The translations under genes and the position numbers were made by a program. From UBA3210 sp963610315 (lineage in GTDB: Bacteria > Bacillota_I > Bacilli_A > RFN20 > CAG-449), in contig CAVDMV010000026.1 in assembly GCA_963610315.1 (NCBI GenBank), forward strand, positions 1 to 17,833: a stretch of 17,833 nucleotides of DNA. Reading direction: 5' to 3'. The notes beneath the pieces are model-generated. The model was not told the origin of the DNA, did no database searches, and saw only the letters and a program-made list of their open reading frames with translations. Below are positions 1 to 7,027 of the stretch, one piece after another (the stretch's first letter is position 1; the number at the start of each line of letters is the position of its first letter).

Positions 1-5
1 ATTAT

Positions 6-278
6 ATGGTATTTGAAACTACAGATGAAATTATAAAGAGCGTTGCGAAAAGATTTAAGAAAATTAGAAAGAGTAAAAATATTACCCAATTAGAATTAGC
101 CAAGATGTCTAACGTATCTTATGGAACTATTAAAAGATTTGAAACTCAAGGAGAAATTTCTCTAAGCTCATTAACTAAATTATGTGTTGCATTAGATATA
201 GTTGATAATGTTTTGGAGTTATTCACTAATGTAACATTTTCTAATATTGAAGAGGTAATTAGATATGGAAAAAATTAA
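6..278 (+). CDS. hipB: HipB-like XRE antitoxin/repressor
   Basis: A 90-residue protein made almost entirely of a Cro/C1-type helix-turn-helix (about residues 10-65; KNITQLELAKMSNVSYGTIKRFE carries the two HTH helices in its middle). Small XRE proteins that directly precede hipA are the DNA-binding antitoxins of HipBA modules: they bind HipA and repress the shared promoter. The stop overlaps the start of the downstream hipA by 14 nt, which indicates translational coupling. The ATG lies only six bases from the window edge, so neither an upstream in-frame start nor the promoter can be excluded or seen. Family assignment is firm; the antitoxin role is inferred from the neighbour. Confidence 0.85.
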   Translation: MVFETTDEIIKSVAKRFKKIRKSKNITQLELAKMSNVSYGTIKRFETQGEISLSSLTKLCVALDIVDNVLELFTNVTFSNIEEVIRYGKN

Positions 279-1359
279 TGTTTATTATCGCGATAATATA
301 GTTGGATATCTTGCTAAATACAAGGATATGTATGCGTTTCAATATGATGAAAATTGGTTAAAATCAGGATTTTCAATTTCTCCATTTTCTTTACCTTTGA
401 GAGAAGGTGTATTCATTCCAAAAAAGTCAGTGTTTAATGGCTTTTTCGGCGTATTCGCGGATAGTCAACCTGATCAATGGGGAAATTTATTATTGGATAG
501 ATATCTAAAAAAACAAGGGATATCTGAAATTGATGGATTAATTAGATTATCTCTTATTGGAAGAAGTGGTATGGGTGCATTAGAGTATGAACCTAATCAT
601 GAAATGAAAGAGGATTTATCATTTGATTTAGATAAATACCAAGATGAGGCTAATAATATATTAAATCATCAAGATGAAGATATTGATTATTTATATTATT
701 TTGGTGGTTCATCTGGTGGTGCTAGACCTAAGGCGTTAGTAAACATTAATAACGAAGATTGGATTGTTAAATTCGAATCACGTTTTGATTTTAAAAATAT
801 TGGGGAATGTGAATATAATTATGCCCTAGCTTGTAAGGAAATTGGTATAGATATGCCAGAGGTTAAATTGTTCAAATCTAATACTAATACAGGTTATTTC
901 GGAATAAAAAGATTTGATAGAGTAAATGGTAATAAAATTCATATGATTACCGCGGCAGCTTTATTAGAAGTGGATTTTAGAAGCCCATGTTTAGATTATT
1001 CTGATTTATTTAAATTAACTAATATTTTAACTAATAATAATTTGATAGATATTAAAAATTTGTTCTTAAGAATGTGCTTTAATGTTTATGCACATAATTT
1101 AGATGATCATGCAAAAAACTTTTCTTATTTATACGATGAATTAACTAAAACTTATAGATTATCTCCTGCCTATGATATGGTTTATAGTAATACATACTAC
1201 TTAGTACATACTACATCTATTAATGGTAAGGGAACTAATATTTTAGATACTGACCTTATTAAAGTGGGAAAAGTTGCAGGATTAGATGAAAAATATATGA
1301 AAGATTCTATTAATAAAGTAAAAGACATAGTAAGAATGAGATTATCAAAATATTTATAA
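265..1359 (+). CDS. hipA: HipA-like serine/threonine kinase toxin
   Basis: A 364-residue HipA-family protein. The HipA N-terminal domain covers about residues 1-105 and the kinase-like HipA-C domain about 140-335. Visible motifs are the Ser/Gly-rich loop GGSSGGARPKAL (147-158), which corresponds to the loop holding the autophosphorylated Ser in E. coli HipA; the probable ATP-binding Lys in WIVKF (about 169); the catalytic HNLDDHAKNFS (277-287); and the metal-binding Asp in PAYDMV (301-306). HipA kinases inactivate translation factors such as glutamyl-tRNA synthetase and induce dormancy; the target here is unknown. It is shorter than E. coli HipA (about 440 aa), as in many Firmicutes relatives, and all the key residues listed are present, so it looks intact. 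It overlaps hipB by 14 nt. Confidence 0.9.
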   Translation: MEKINVYYRDNIVGYLAKYKDMYAFQYDENWLKSGFSISPFSLPLREGVFIPKKSVFNGFFGVFADSQPDQWGNLLLDRYLKKQGISEIDGLIRLSLIGRSGMGALEYEPNHEMKEDLSFDLDKYQDEANNILNHQDEDIDYLYYFGGSSGGARPKALVNINNEDWIVKFESRFDFKNIGECEYNYALACKEIGIDMPEVKLFKSNTNTGYFGIKRFDRVNGNKIHMITAAALLEVDFRSPCLDYSDLFKLTNILTNNNLIDIKNLFLRMCFNVYAHNLDDHAKNFSYLYDELTKTYRLSPAYDMVYSNTYYLVHTTSINGKGTNILDTDLIKVGKVAGLDEKYMKDSINKVKDIVRMRLSKYL

Positions 1360-1368
1360 AGAGAGTAA

Positions 1369-1797
1369 CATAAAGTTTGTGTAAACAAAGAATCAACCGT
1401 TCTTGTAGCTAACAATTATAATGTGCCTATTAAGACATTTGAAAAATTGATTATAGCCTTTAATAAAGATTGTTCAGCTTTTGATGAAACTAAACCTATT
1501 CACTATCAAACTTCTCAATTTAAACTTTCAAACAATGATAATAATTCCATGATCATTGATGAATTAAAGAAAGAATTAATGAGAAGAGATATTGAAATTT
1601 CACGACTAAAAAGGATACTATGTGAAAGGACGTGGTCAAACGAAGGAATGCGTTATTTGCAAAATGAAGACTATAAAACAATAATGGAGTTGTCAGGTAA
1701 ACATAGCATTTCTAAATTATGTGAGGAAATGGGGATCAATAGATCAGGCTTTTATAAAAGGATGGATGAAAGTGTCAAGATAAAATATCATGATTAA
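1369..1797 (+). pseudogene. IS3-type transposase remnant (OrfA tail plus start of OrfB)
   Basis: An open frame of 142 codons follows a stop at 1366-1368 and has no convincing start; the first possible one is GTG at 1423. The translated piece begins inside what looks like an IS3 OrfA HTH (KESTVLVANNYNVPIKTFEK), continues with a leucine-zipper-like heptad segment (DELKKELMRRDIEISRLKRI) as in OrfA, and ends with an HTH_21-like stretch (SISKLCEEMGINRSGFYKRM) typical of the OrfB N terminus. The DDE catalytic domain is absent: the frame stops at 1797, shortly after the HTH. It therefore appears truncated at both ends and cannot encode an active transposase. No inverted repeats or target duplication were found. 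The assignment rests on motif resemblance. Confidence 0.6.
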
Positions 1798-1880
1798 TTT
1801 TATCTAATATAAGTGATAATGCTTATTTAATATTGATATTATTTCTGAAATAAAATAAATGAATGCTTTTAAATTTAACA

Positions 1881-1909
1881 TTGATTTACTCCACAAAATC
1901 CAATAATAT
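1881..1909 (+). promoter_or_regulatory. Candidate sigma-A promoter of the AbiE operon
   Basis: TTGATT (1881-1886), a 17-bp spacer and TAATAT (1904-1909) precede the GAGGTG ribosome binding site at 1918-1923 and the ATG at 1929. The predicted transcript start lies only about a dozen bases before the start codon. Based on consensus match alone in very AT-rich DNA. Confidence 0.4.
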
Positions 1910-1928
1910 TGTATTTAGAGGTGCAAAT

Positions 1929-2522
1929 ATGATAATTACTACGAATATGCTTAAAGAAAAATATAATAATTATTCTAATCCTTTAGATAAAATTAAAAGA
2001 GATACTGATAAAGGGATAATTATACGATTAACAAAAGGGATATATGAAACGAATCCCAGTGTTTCACCATTTTTATTGGCTTCATCAATTCTATCTCCTT
2101 CTTATCTAAGTTATGATTGGGCTTTATCGTATTATAATTTAATACCTGAAAAGGTTATTGCAATAACTTCTGCAACCTTAAAAAATCATAAGAATAAAAC
2201 TTTTGAAAATAAATTTGGTAGATTTGAATACAGTGATATACCATTAGAAGCTTATTCAGAAGGTTTAACATATATTGAACAAGAGGACTATATAGTAAAA
2301 ATTGCGACAAAGGAAAAGGCTATTTGTGATTCATTATGTAAATGGAGAGTTGTAAAAAATATTGACGAACTTAAAGAACTTTTATTTATCGATAAAAGAA
2401 TCGATGAAAGTGAATTTAAGACATGTGATTTTAAATTTATGAAACATCTAGCTAGTTTTTATAATAAGACAAATCTAAAGATACTTATAAAATTAATTAG
2501 AAAGGAATATGAAAATGAATAG
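1929..2522 (+). CDS. abiEi: AbiEi-family antitoxin (type IV TA)
   Basis: A 197-residue protein with the layout of the AbiEi antitoxin family: an N-terminal winged-helix-like region (about 1-45) followed by the family core with ASSILSPSYLSYDWALSYY and KIATKEKAICDSL. In known AbiE systems AbiEi represses the operon and counters the nucleotidyltransferase AbiEii without forming a complex. The start at 1929 was preferred over ATG 1863 because GAGGTG sits five bases upstream and the AbiEi similarity begins there (MIITTNMLKEKY). It overlaps the following abiEii by 8 nt. The gene looks intact although its toxin partner is broken. Confidence 0.8.
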   Translation: MIITTNMLKEKYNNYSNPLDKIKRDTDKGIIIRLTKGIYETNPSVSPFLLASSILSPSYLSYDWALSYYNLIPEKVIAITSATLKNHKNKTFENKFGRFEYSDIPLEAYSEGLTYIEQEDYIVKIATKEKAICDSLCKWRVVKNIDELKELLFIDKRIDESEFKTCDFKFMKHLASFYNKTNLKILIKLIRKEYENE

Positions 2523-3265
2523 CCTTGTTGAAATAATGCTTAATAAATATAATCCTCAAAATAATGAAGAAAGAGAAAATGCATTAAAAGAAATCTTTCA
2601 AGAAATTGCTCTTTCCGGTTTATCTCGCGGAGGATTCTTTGATCATGCAGCTTTTTATGGTGGTACTTGCTTAGGGATTTTTTATGAACTCAACAGATTT
2701 TCTGAAGATTTGGATTTTGCCTTAATTAAAAAGGATGATAATTTCAACTTAGATAATTATTTTCCTACATTAGAAAAAGAATTCCTCTCTTATGGAATTG
2801 AAATTAATATTGAATCAAAAGTTAAAAATTAAGTTTGAAGTTGATATAGATAATCCAAGTGGATTTAATGTAGAAACAAAATTTAGAATGCTTCCTTCAC
2901 CATACGAAGTAAAAGTCTTTGATGAATCAACTTTATTTGCAGGGAAAATACATGCTCTTATTTGTAGAAATTATAAGAATCATGTAAAAGGAAGAGATTA
3001 TTATGATTATCTTTTCTATATTGGTAAAGGAACTAAATTTAATTTAGAGTATCTTAAAAACAAGTTGATAAATACGAATGATAATTTTAATAAAGAAGAA
3101 ATCAAATTAGACAAAGTTAAAGAACTATTAAAGGAACGTTTTGAAAGTGTTGATTATGAACTAGCTAAAAAAGATGTAAGTAATTTTATACTAGATAAAA
3201 ATAGTCTTAATATTTGGAAAAAAGAATTGTTTATATCAACATTAGAATTACTCGAGAATAAATAG
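2515..3265 (+). pseudogene. abiEii: AbiEii-type nucleotidyltransferase toxin, broken by internal deletion and frameshift
   Basis: The first frame (2515-2832) encodes the N-terminal part of an AbiEii/AbiGii nucleotidyltransferase with its motif GGTCLGIFYELNRFSEDLDF. It stops soon after IESKVKN. The rest of the family follows in another frame ending at 3265: KIKFEVDIDNPSGF, then FAGKIHAL with the conserved Lys, then KGRDYYDYLFY. The junction lies in AATCAAAAGTTAAAAATT (2813-2830), which reads ESKVKN-stop in one frame and NQKLKIK in the other. From family knowledge a segment of some tens of residues between the two parts is missing, so this is a deletion rather than a single-base slip. The start at 2515 is preferred over 2509 because AAAGGA (2501-2506) is eight bases upstream of it. 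The toxin is almost certainly inactive. Confidence 0.8.
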
Positions 3266-3342
3266 AGCGATTGATTTTTATTTTATTCTATTAGATGTAC
3301 ATGTTTTGATTTTAGTTACATTTGTAAATCGAAACTTATACA

Positions 3343-3618
3343 TTAATCTTCTAATGCCTTTCTTAAATCATCAAGAGAAGAACAACTTTCATGATTCGAG
3401 TCTTTAAAAATTCTTTTTGCTTCAATCATTGCATCAATAGTTTCCTTATTGTAATTAGGAACTTCGACATTAAATGGTAAACCACATCTCATAATGCATT
3501 GATGTAAAAACATGTTTACAGCAGTAGACATATCAATACCTAGAGCATCAAAAAGTTCTGTAGCTTCTTTTTTTATCTTTGGATTAATTCTAATTTGTGT
3601 TTGTTGCCTTACTGACAT
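3343..3618 (-). CDS. dinJ: Orphan RelB/DinJ-family antitoxin
   Basis: A 91-residue ribbon-helix-helix antitoxin. The N-terminal strand and helices (RQQTQIRINPKIKKEATELF, then LGIDMSTAVNMFLHQ and GLPFNV) are hallmarks of the RelB/DinJ family. The C-terminal half (about 55-91, ending DDLRKALED) is the usual toxin-binding arm. The start at 3618 was chosen because AGGTGAT lies just upstream (about 3624-3630) and the family N terminus begins there; a longer frame to 3657 lacks such support. Normally a RelE/YafQ RNase gene follows within a few bases. Here only 77 bases separate the stop from the convergent abiEii remnant and no toxin frame is visible, so the antitoxin is unpaired. Confidence 0.85.
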   Translation of the reverse strand: MSVRQQTQIRINPKIKKEATELFDALGIDMSTAVNMFLHQCIMRCGLPFNVEVPNYNKETIDAMIEAKRIFKDSNHESCSSLDDLRKALED

Positions 3619-3638
3619 AATATCACCTATATTTATAA

Positions 3639-3656
3639 TGTATTGTTCTTGATACA
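3639..3656 (-). promoter_or_regulatory. Candidate dinJ operator/promoter region
   Basis: TGTAT and ATACA form inverted arms separated by 8 bases, 21 bases upstream of the dinJ start. On the - strand, TTGTGT and TATAAA-like elements flank it with a 16-bp spacer. RelB/DinJ proteins usually bind short palindromes over their own promoter; assignment to this protein is inference. Confidence 0.35.
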
Positions 3657-3766
3657 CAATGGATTATTTTATTATTATGATGAATAATCGTGTATTTTAA
3701 GATTTTATATATAGCGCATTATGCTAAAATAAGATATAGGCTTATCTTCTTTATCTATTATCATAG

Positions 3767-3868
3767 TACTTTAAGAAGATAACAAATGCTCTTAAAATTA
3801 TGCAAAATGCAACCTATGGTTGGCTGAATTTTTATTTGGAAAAGTTTAAAATAAAAAGGCTTTTTTAG
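3767..3868 (+). other. Possible coding remnant upstream of the broken XRE gene
   Basis: A 33-codon stretch bounded by stops, with no start or RBS, translates to a protein-like segment containing ALKIMQNATYGWLNFYLE. The amphipathic, aromatic-rich composition is more protein-like than random AT-rich DNA, so it may be the tail of a deleted gene. I do not recognise the family, and chance is a real alternative. Confidence 0.25.
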
Positions 3869-3897
3869 TATGAAAAATAATGACATGAGGTGAATAT

Positions 3898-4276
3898 ATG
3901 ACACTTGGAGAAAGAATAAAGAAATAAGAGTAATCTATCGCAAGAGAAACTCGCTTTAGAACTTAATGTATCTAGACAAGCAGTTCAAAAATGGGAGACT
4001 CATGTCAGTCAACCAAGTCTTGCTACATTAAATGTTATAGCTAGCTTGTTTAATGTGAACTTAGATTATTTAGTTAATGGTAAAGAGATAGAAAATAGAG
4101 AAAACATCACTGGGTCAGAAAATATACAAAAACCAGTATTAGATAAAGTTGATATAATTTTACTTATTGTAATGCTTCTTTATATTGTATCGTTGACAAA
4201 TTTTAAAATTATATACAATTTTGTTAATCATAAATTACTAAATCATAATTTACTAATTATGGGTAACACAAACTAA
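3898..4276 (+). pseudogene. XRE regulator with membrane tail, frameshifted
   Basis: A strong RBS (GAGGTG) precedes ATG 3898, which encodes MTLGERIKK and then hits TAA at 3925. From about 3926 a second frame reads an XRE HTH without interruption: KSNLSQEKLALELNVSRQAV, then QKWE and SQPSLATLNVIASLFNVNLD, ending at 4276. Comparison with the common MTLGERIKKLR..NNLSQEKLA pattern suggests a few bases were lost near 3925. The C-terminal part has one hydrophobic segment (about residues 35-50 of the 4046 subframe), resembling the XRE regulators with a membrane tail, but it is short and may also be truncated. An internal start at 4046 would omit the whole HTH and is not a credible gene start. Confidence 0.75.
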
Positions 4277-4310
4277 GTTAAATTTAAATGTGAGGAATAT
4301 ATAAATCATA

Positions 4311-5198
4311 TTATTTATTTTCGTTTGTAGTATCTTCTTTTACTAATGCTTTCTTTTCAGATAATCTAATTAAGAAGAAACTTGCAATAATTCCTATAAT
4401 ACCTAGAACTGCCGCGGTAACAAAAGTATACCAAGCTAGGTTAGTTCCATTAAAATCATAAGAAAGATAAATACCTGGAATTGAGCCAAAGACAAAGCCG
4501 ACAATGGCCCAATAAGTTACTCTACGATGCTTAGTTAATAAGAAGTTCATTAATTTAGAGATCATAAAGAAACCAATTACTAAACCAACTATAAAGACGA
4601 CTAATACAAGTAAAGCATGTAATGGAGTATCTTTTAAGGCAGAAATTGTATTAAGTAATGGTTCATAATAACCAAAGATTAATAATAGCATTGATCCTGA
4701 TATTCCAGGAATAACTAAGGCACAAGAAGCTAAAATACCAATTACAAATAATAAGATATATGAATACCATACCATATCTTCACCTAATGATACGACTCCC
4801 ATATTAGGAATAAAGCAAATACCAATAACAAGTGCGAGAGGAATAATAAAAGAAATTATATCAAATTTTTTATTAAATCCATTCGCGTGAGCGTCTAAGC
4901 ATAGTTTAGGTAAACTACCAATCATTAAACCAACAAAGAGGGTAATTGTTTGAATTGGAAAATGTTCTAAAGATAGTTTTAAAGGAAAATACATGGCTGC
5001 GAAAGCTAGGACCATTCCTATTCCAATTGGTAAGAGATAGAAAAATGAATTCTTAAAATCTTTTTTTAAGTTACTAATCGCTTCAATCATTCCTTCGTAT
5101 ATATTAAGTAAAACGGCGATGGTTCCTCCAGAAACGCCAGGAATAATCATTCCGATACCAATGGCCGCGCCTTTTAAAATATTAATTAATTGTTTCAT
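4311..5198 (-). CDS. popT: DUF368 undecaprenyl-phosphate translocase (PopT)
   Basis: A 295-residue polytopic membrane protein of the DUF368 family. The two signature loops are present: IPGVSGGTIAV (19-29) and VIPGISGSMLLLIFGYYEP (162-180), each at the start of one inverted half, with about eight to ten hydrophobic segments. DUF368 proteins (PopT) flip the carrier lipid undecaprenyl phosphate back across the cytoplasmic membrane for reuse in peptidoglycan and teichoic acid synthesis. The start at 5198 was chosen for AGGAG at 5204-5208 and because the family begins MKxLxNxLKGxxIG; the longer frame to 5255 runs into the tRNA gene. It is the last gene of the yhhN-pfk-dut-tRNA-popT unit; no clear hairpin terminator is visible after its stop. 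Confidence 0.85.
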   Translation of the reverse strand: MKQLINILKGAAIGIGMIIPGVSGGTIAVLLNIYEGMIEAISNLKKDFKNSFFYLLPIGIGMVLAFAAMYFPLKLSLEHFPIQTITLFVGLMIGSLPKLCLDAHANGFNKKFDIISFIIPLALVIGICFIPNMGVVSLGEDMVWYSYILLFVIGILASCALVIPGISGSMLLLIFGYYEPLLNTISALKDTPLHALLVLVVFIVGLVIGFFMISKLMNFLLTKHRRVTYWAIVGFVFGSIPGIYLSYDFNGTNLAWYTFVTAAVLGIIGIIASFFLIRLSEKKALVKEDTTNENK

Positions 5199-5215
5199 TT
5201 TGACTCCTATAAAAA

Positions 5216-5298
5216 TGGTGAGAGTAATGAGACTCGAACTCACACGGTTTCCCATTAGATTCTGACTCTAACGTGTCTACCAATTCCACCATACTCTC
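5216..5298 (-). tRNA. tRNA-Leu (anticodon CAG)
   Basis: The reverse complement folds into a class II tRNA. The acceptor arms GAGAGTA (5292-5298) and TACTCTC (5220-5226) pair over 7 bp. The D arm contains AATTGGTAGAC. The anticodon stem TTAGA/TCTAA encloses the loop GTCAGAA, giving anticodon CAG (Leu, CUG codon). A short long-type variable arm follows, then the T arm GTGAG-TTCGAGT-CTCAT. The 3' CCA is encoded (5216-5218). It lies 7 bases after the dut stop and 17 bases before the popT start, so it must be cut out of, or terminated within, a protein-coding transcript. Loop position 32 is G, slightly unusual. Confidence 0.93.
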
Positions 5299-5305
5299 AT
5301 ATGTT

Positions 5306-5818
5306 CTACTTATTTGTAGAACCAAATCCTCCGACTCGAATTGACGTTACTTCATCATCTTCCGTAATGCCATATTGAAAGAAGATGCCTTGAGCGAAAC
5401 CTTCTAATTCATTTAAAGAAAGTTCTTTGTTCATATTTGAATCATTGGTCATCTTAATGAAGATATGGCCTTCATTTTTTGCATTATAATAATCGGCATC
5501 AATAATACCTAATGTATTATCGAGTTGTAGACGATATTTAAATCCTAAGGAAGATCTAGGTGCGATAACTAAGACATAGTCTTCATCAATTCTACATCTA
5601 ATACCGGTAGGATATTTAATTGTTTCATTTGGTTTTAGATTAATTTTTGAATATGTGAAGAAATCGTATCCGGCTGAACAAGATGTCGCTCGTTTAGGTA
5701 AAGAAATTGAATCATAGATTTCTTTTAATTTAGTTTCTTCTTCGTTACCAAATGTATCGATATAATCTTTTTTAAATTGTTCAAAAGATACTTTTTCAAA
5801 TTTTGCAATTCTTTTCAT
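5306..5818 (-). CDS. dut: dUTP diphosphatase (trimeric dUTPase)
   Basis: A 170-residue trimeric-type dUTPase that hydrolyses dUTP to dUMP and PPi, keeping uracil out of DNA and feeding dTMP synthesis. All five motifs are visible in order: SAGYDFF (48-54), PRSSLGFK (87-94), GIIDADYY with the catalytic-pocket Asp and Tyr (104-111), GFAQGIF (140-146) and the C-terminal GGFGST (163-168). An N-terminal extension of about 40 residues precedes the core, making it longer than the roughly 145-residue bacterial norm, as in some Bacilli. ATG 5818 has AGGAG upstream. It starts 10 bases after the pfk stop and is followed at 7 bases by tRNA-Leu, so it is inside the operon. Confidence 0.93.
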   Translation of the reverse strand: MKRIAKFEKVSFEQFKKDYIDTFGNEEETKLKEIYDSISLPKRATSCSAGYDFFTYSKINLKPNETIKYPTGIRCRIDEDYVLVIAPRSSLGFKYRLQLDNTLGIIDADYYNAKNEGHIFIKMTNDSNMNKELSLNELEGFAQGIFFQYGITEDDEVTSIRVGGFGSTNK

Positions 5819-5828
5819 GTATTTTCTC

Positions 5829-7016
5829 CTATTTTATAAATAAATGGGCACTTTCAATTTTAATTTCATCTTCATCAATGAAAGGTAAGATATATTCTTC
5901 ATATGATTTATTAATATAATTCCCTTCTTTAGAAAGATATTCTTGTGGTAGATGCCTAACTCCATTCGCGACATCTTTTAATGGTACTAGTTCATAATGA
6001 ACTTTATATGGTGAAGAAGAATCTCTAATGATTGATACCATACCTTCTTCGTGCTTAAGCGCGTGTTTTAACGCTAAAGAGCCGACGTTTATCGCTTCTT
6101 CTACGTCAACTTTTGATTGGATGTGTGAGGCAGCTCTTTGAAGTAAAGATAATTCAATATGTCTAGTTTTTAAATTTAATTCGTTAGAAACTAAATCATC
6201 AAGATATTTACCTACTGAACCAAGTTGAACGTGACCAAAGGCATCAACTTCACCTGTTGAAGTAGAGATGTATTCGCCTCGTTCGTCTTTTAATGCTTCA
6301 GAAACACAAACTAAACAACGTCCCTTTTCTTTATATACTTTATTAACATCTTCTAAGAATTTTTCTTTAGAGAATTGACTTTCTGGAACATAAATTAAAT
6401 CTGGGCCTAGTGAGTAACGAGAAGCTAGAACTGCGCTAGCGCCTAACCAACCAGCATCACGGCCCATAATCTCAACAATTGTAACGCGACCTTTCTTATA
6501 GACATTAATATCTAAAGAAATTTCCATAATCGTTCTAACAACAAATTTACAAGCAGAAGCAAATCCTGGAGTATGATCAATTAACATTAAATCATTATCA
6601 ACAGTTTTTGGTATTCCAACTACGACTGTATCTAGATTTTTTTCTTTAAAGAATTTATTTAAGCGATCAGCTGTATCCATGGAGTCATTACCTCCATTAA
6701 CTAATATGTATCCAATATTAAATTTTTTTACAGTATCAATGATTTTAGAATAATTATTATCTGTCGTATCTTTACTTAATTTTAATCGAGAAGAACCTAA
6801 AATTGCTCCATTAAGAGATTTTATTTCTTCATATTTAGATAAATCTTTTTCTATTTCGATTAAATCTTGATTAATAACTCCTTCAACACCATAACGTGAA
6901 GCATATAATTTATCGACTTCATCTAAAGAATCTAAGTAAGCTTTAATTACTCCATAAAAAGAAGCATTGATGACCGCAGTAGGTCCACCGGATTGAAAAT
7001 AAAGGGCATTCTTCAT
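5829..7016 (-). CDS. pfp: 6-phosphofructokinase, PPi-dependent type
   Basis: A 395-residue PFK-family enzyme phosphorylating fructose 6-phosphate to the 1,6-bisphosphate. Motifs: QSGGPTAVINAS at the N terminus, NGGNDSMDTA (107-116), PKTVDNDL with catalytic Asp (136-143), TPGFASA (149-155), MGRDAGWLGA (184-193) and VPE (210-212). Asp rather than Gly after GGN and Lys in PKTVDND (instead of the Gly of GTIDND) are the two residues that distinguish PPi users from ATP users, so PPi is the likely donor. Asn110 replaces the more common Asp of GGDDS; I believe this occurs within this clade, but it should be noted. It starts 11 bases after the yhhN stop, with GGAG upstream of ATG 7016. Confidence 0.88.
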   Translation of the reverse strand: MKNALYFQSGGPTAVINASFYGVIKAYLDSLDEVDKLYASRYGVEGVINQDLIEIEKDLSKYEEIKSLNGAILGSSRLKLSKDTTDNNYSKIIDTVKKFNIGYILVNGGNDSMDTADRLNKFFKEKNLDTVVVGIPKTVDNDLMLIDHTPGFASACKFVVRTIMEISLDINVYKKGRVTIVEIMGRDAGWLGASAVLASRYSLGPDLIYVPESQFSKEKFLEDVNKVYKEKGRCLVCVSEALKDERGEYISTSTGEVDAFGHVQLGSVGKYLDDLVSNELNLKTRHIELSLLQRAASHIQSKVDVEEAINVGSLALKHALKHEEGMVSIIRDSSSPYKVHYELVPLKDVANGVRHLPQEYLSKEGNYINKSYEEYILPFIDEDEIKIESAHLFIK

Positions 7017-7027
7017 GTTTTTGTCTC

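Noticed and set aside
1197..1415. 72-codon - strand frame over the hipA end
   Set aside because: Antisense to the conserved HipA C terminus; nothing supports expression.
3898..4276. Stop codon reassignment or programmed frameshifting to explain the broken XRE gene
   Set aside because: The interrupting codon is TAA, TGA is used as a normal stop elsewhere, and there is no slippery sequence with a following structure; a small deletion is simpler.
5829..7016. GGNDS in the PFK as an inactivating change
   Set aside because: The remaining catalytic residues (PKTVDND, MGRDAGW) are intact and the substitution fits, as far as I recall, a natural variant in PPi-type enzymes, so loss of function is not supported.
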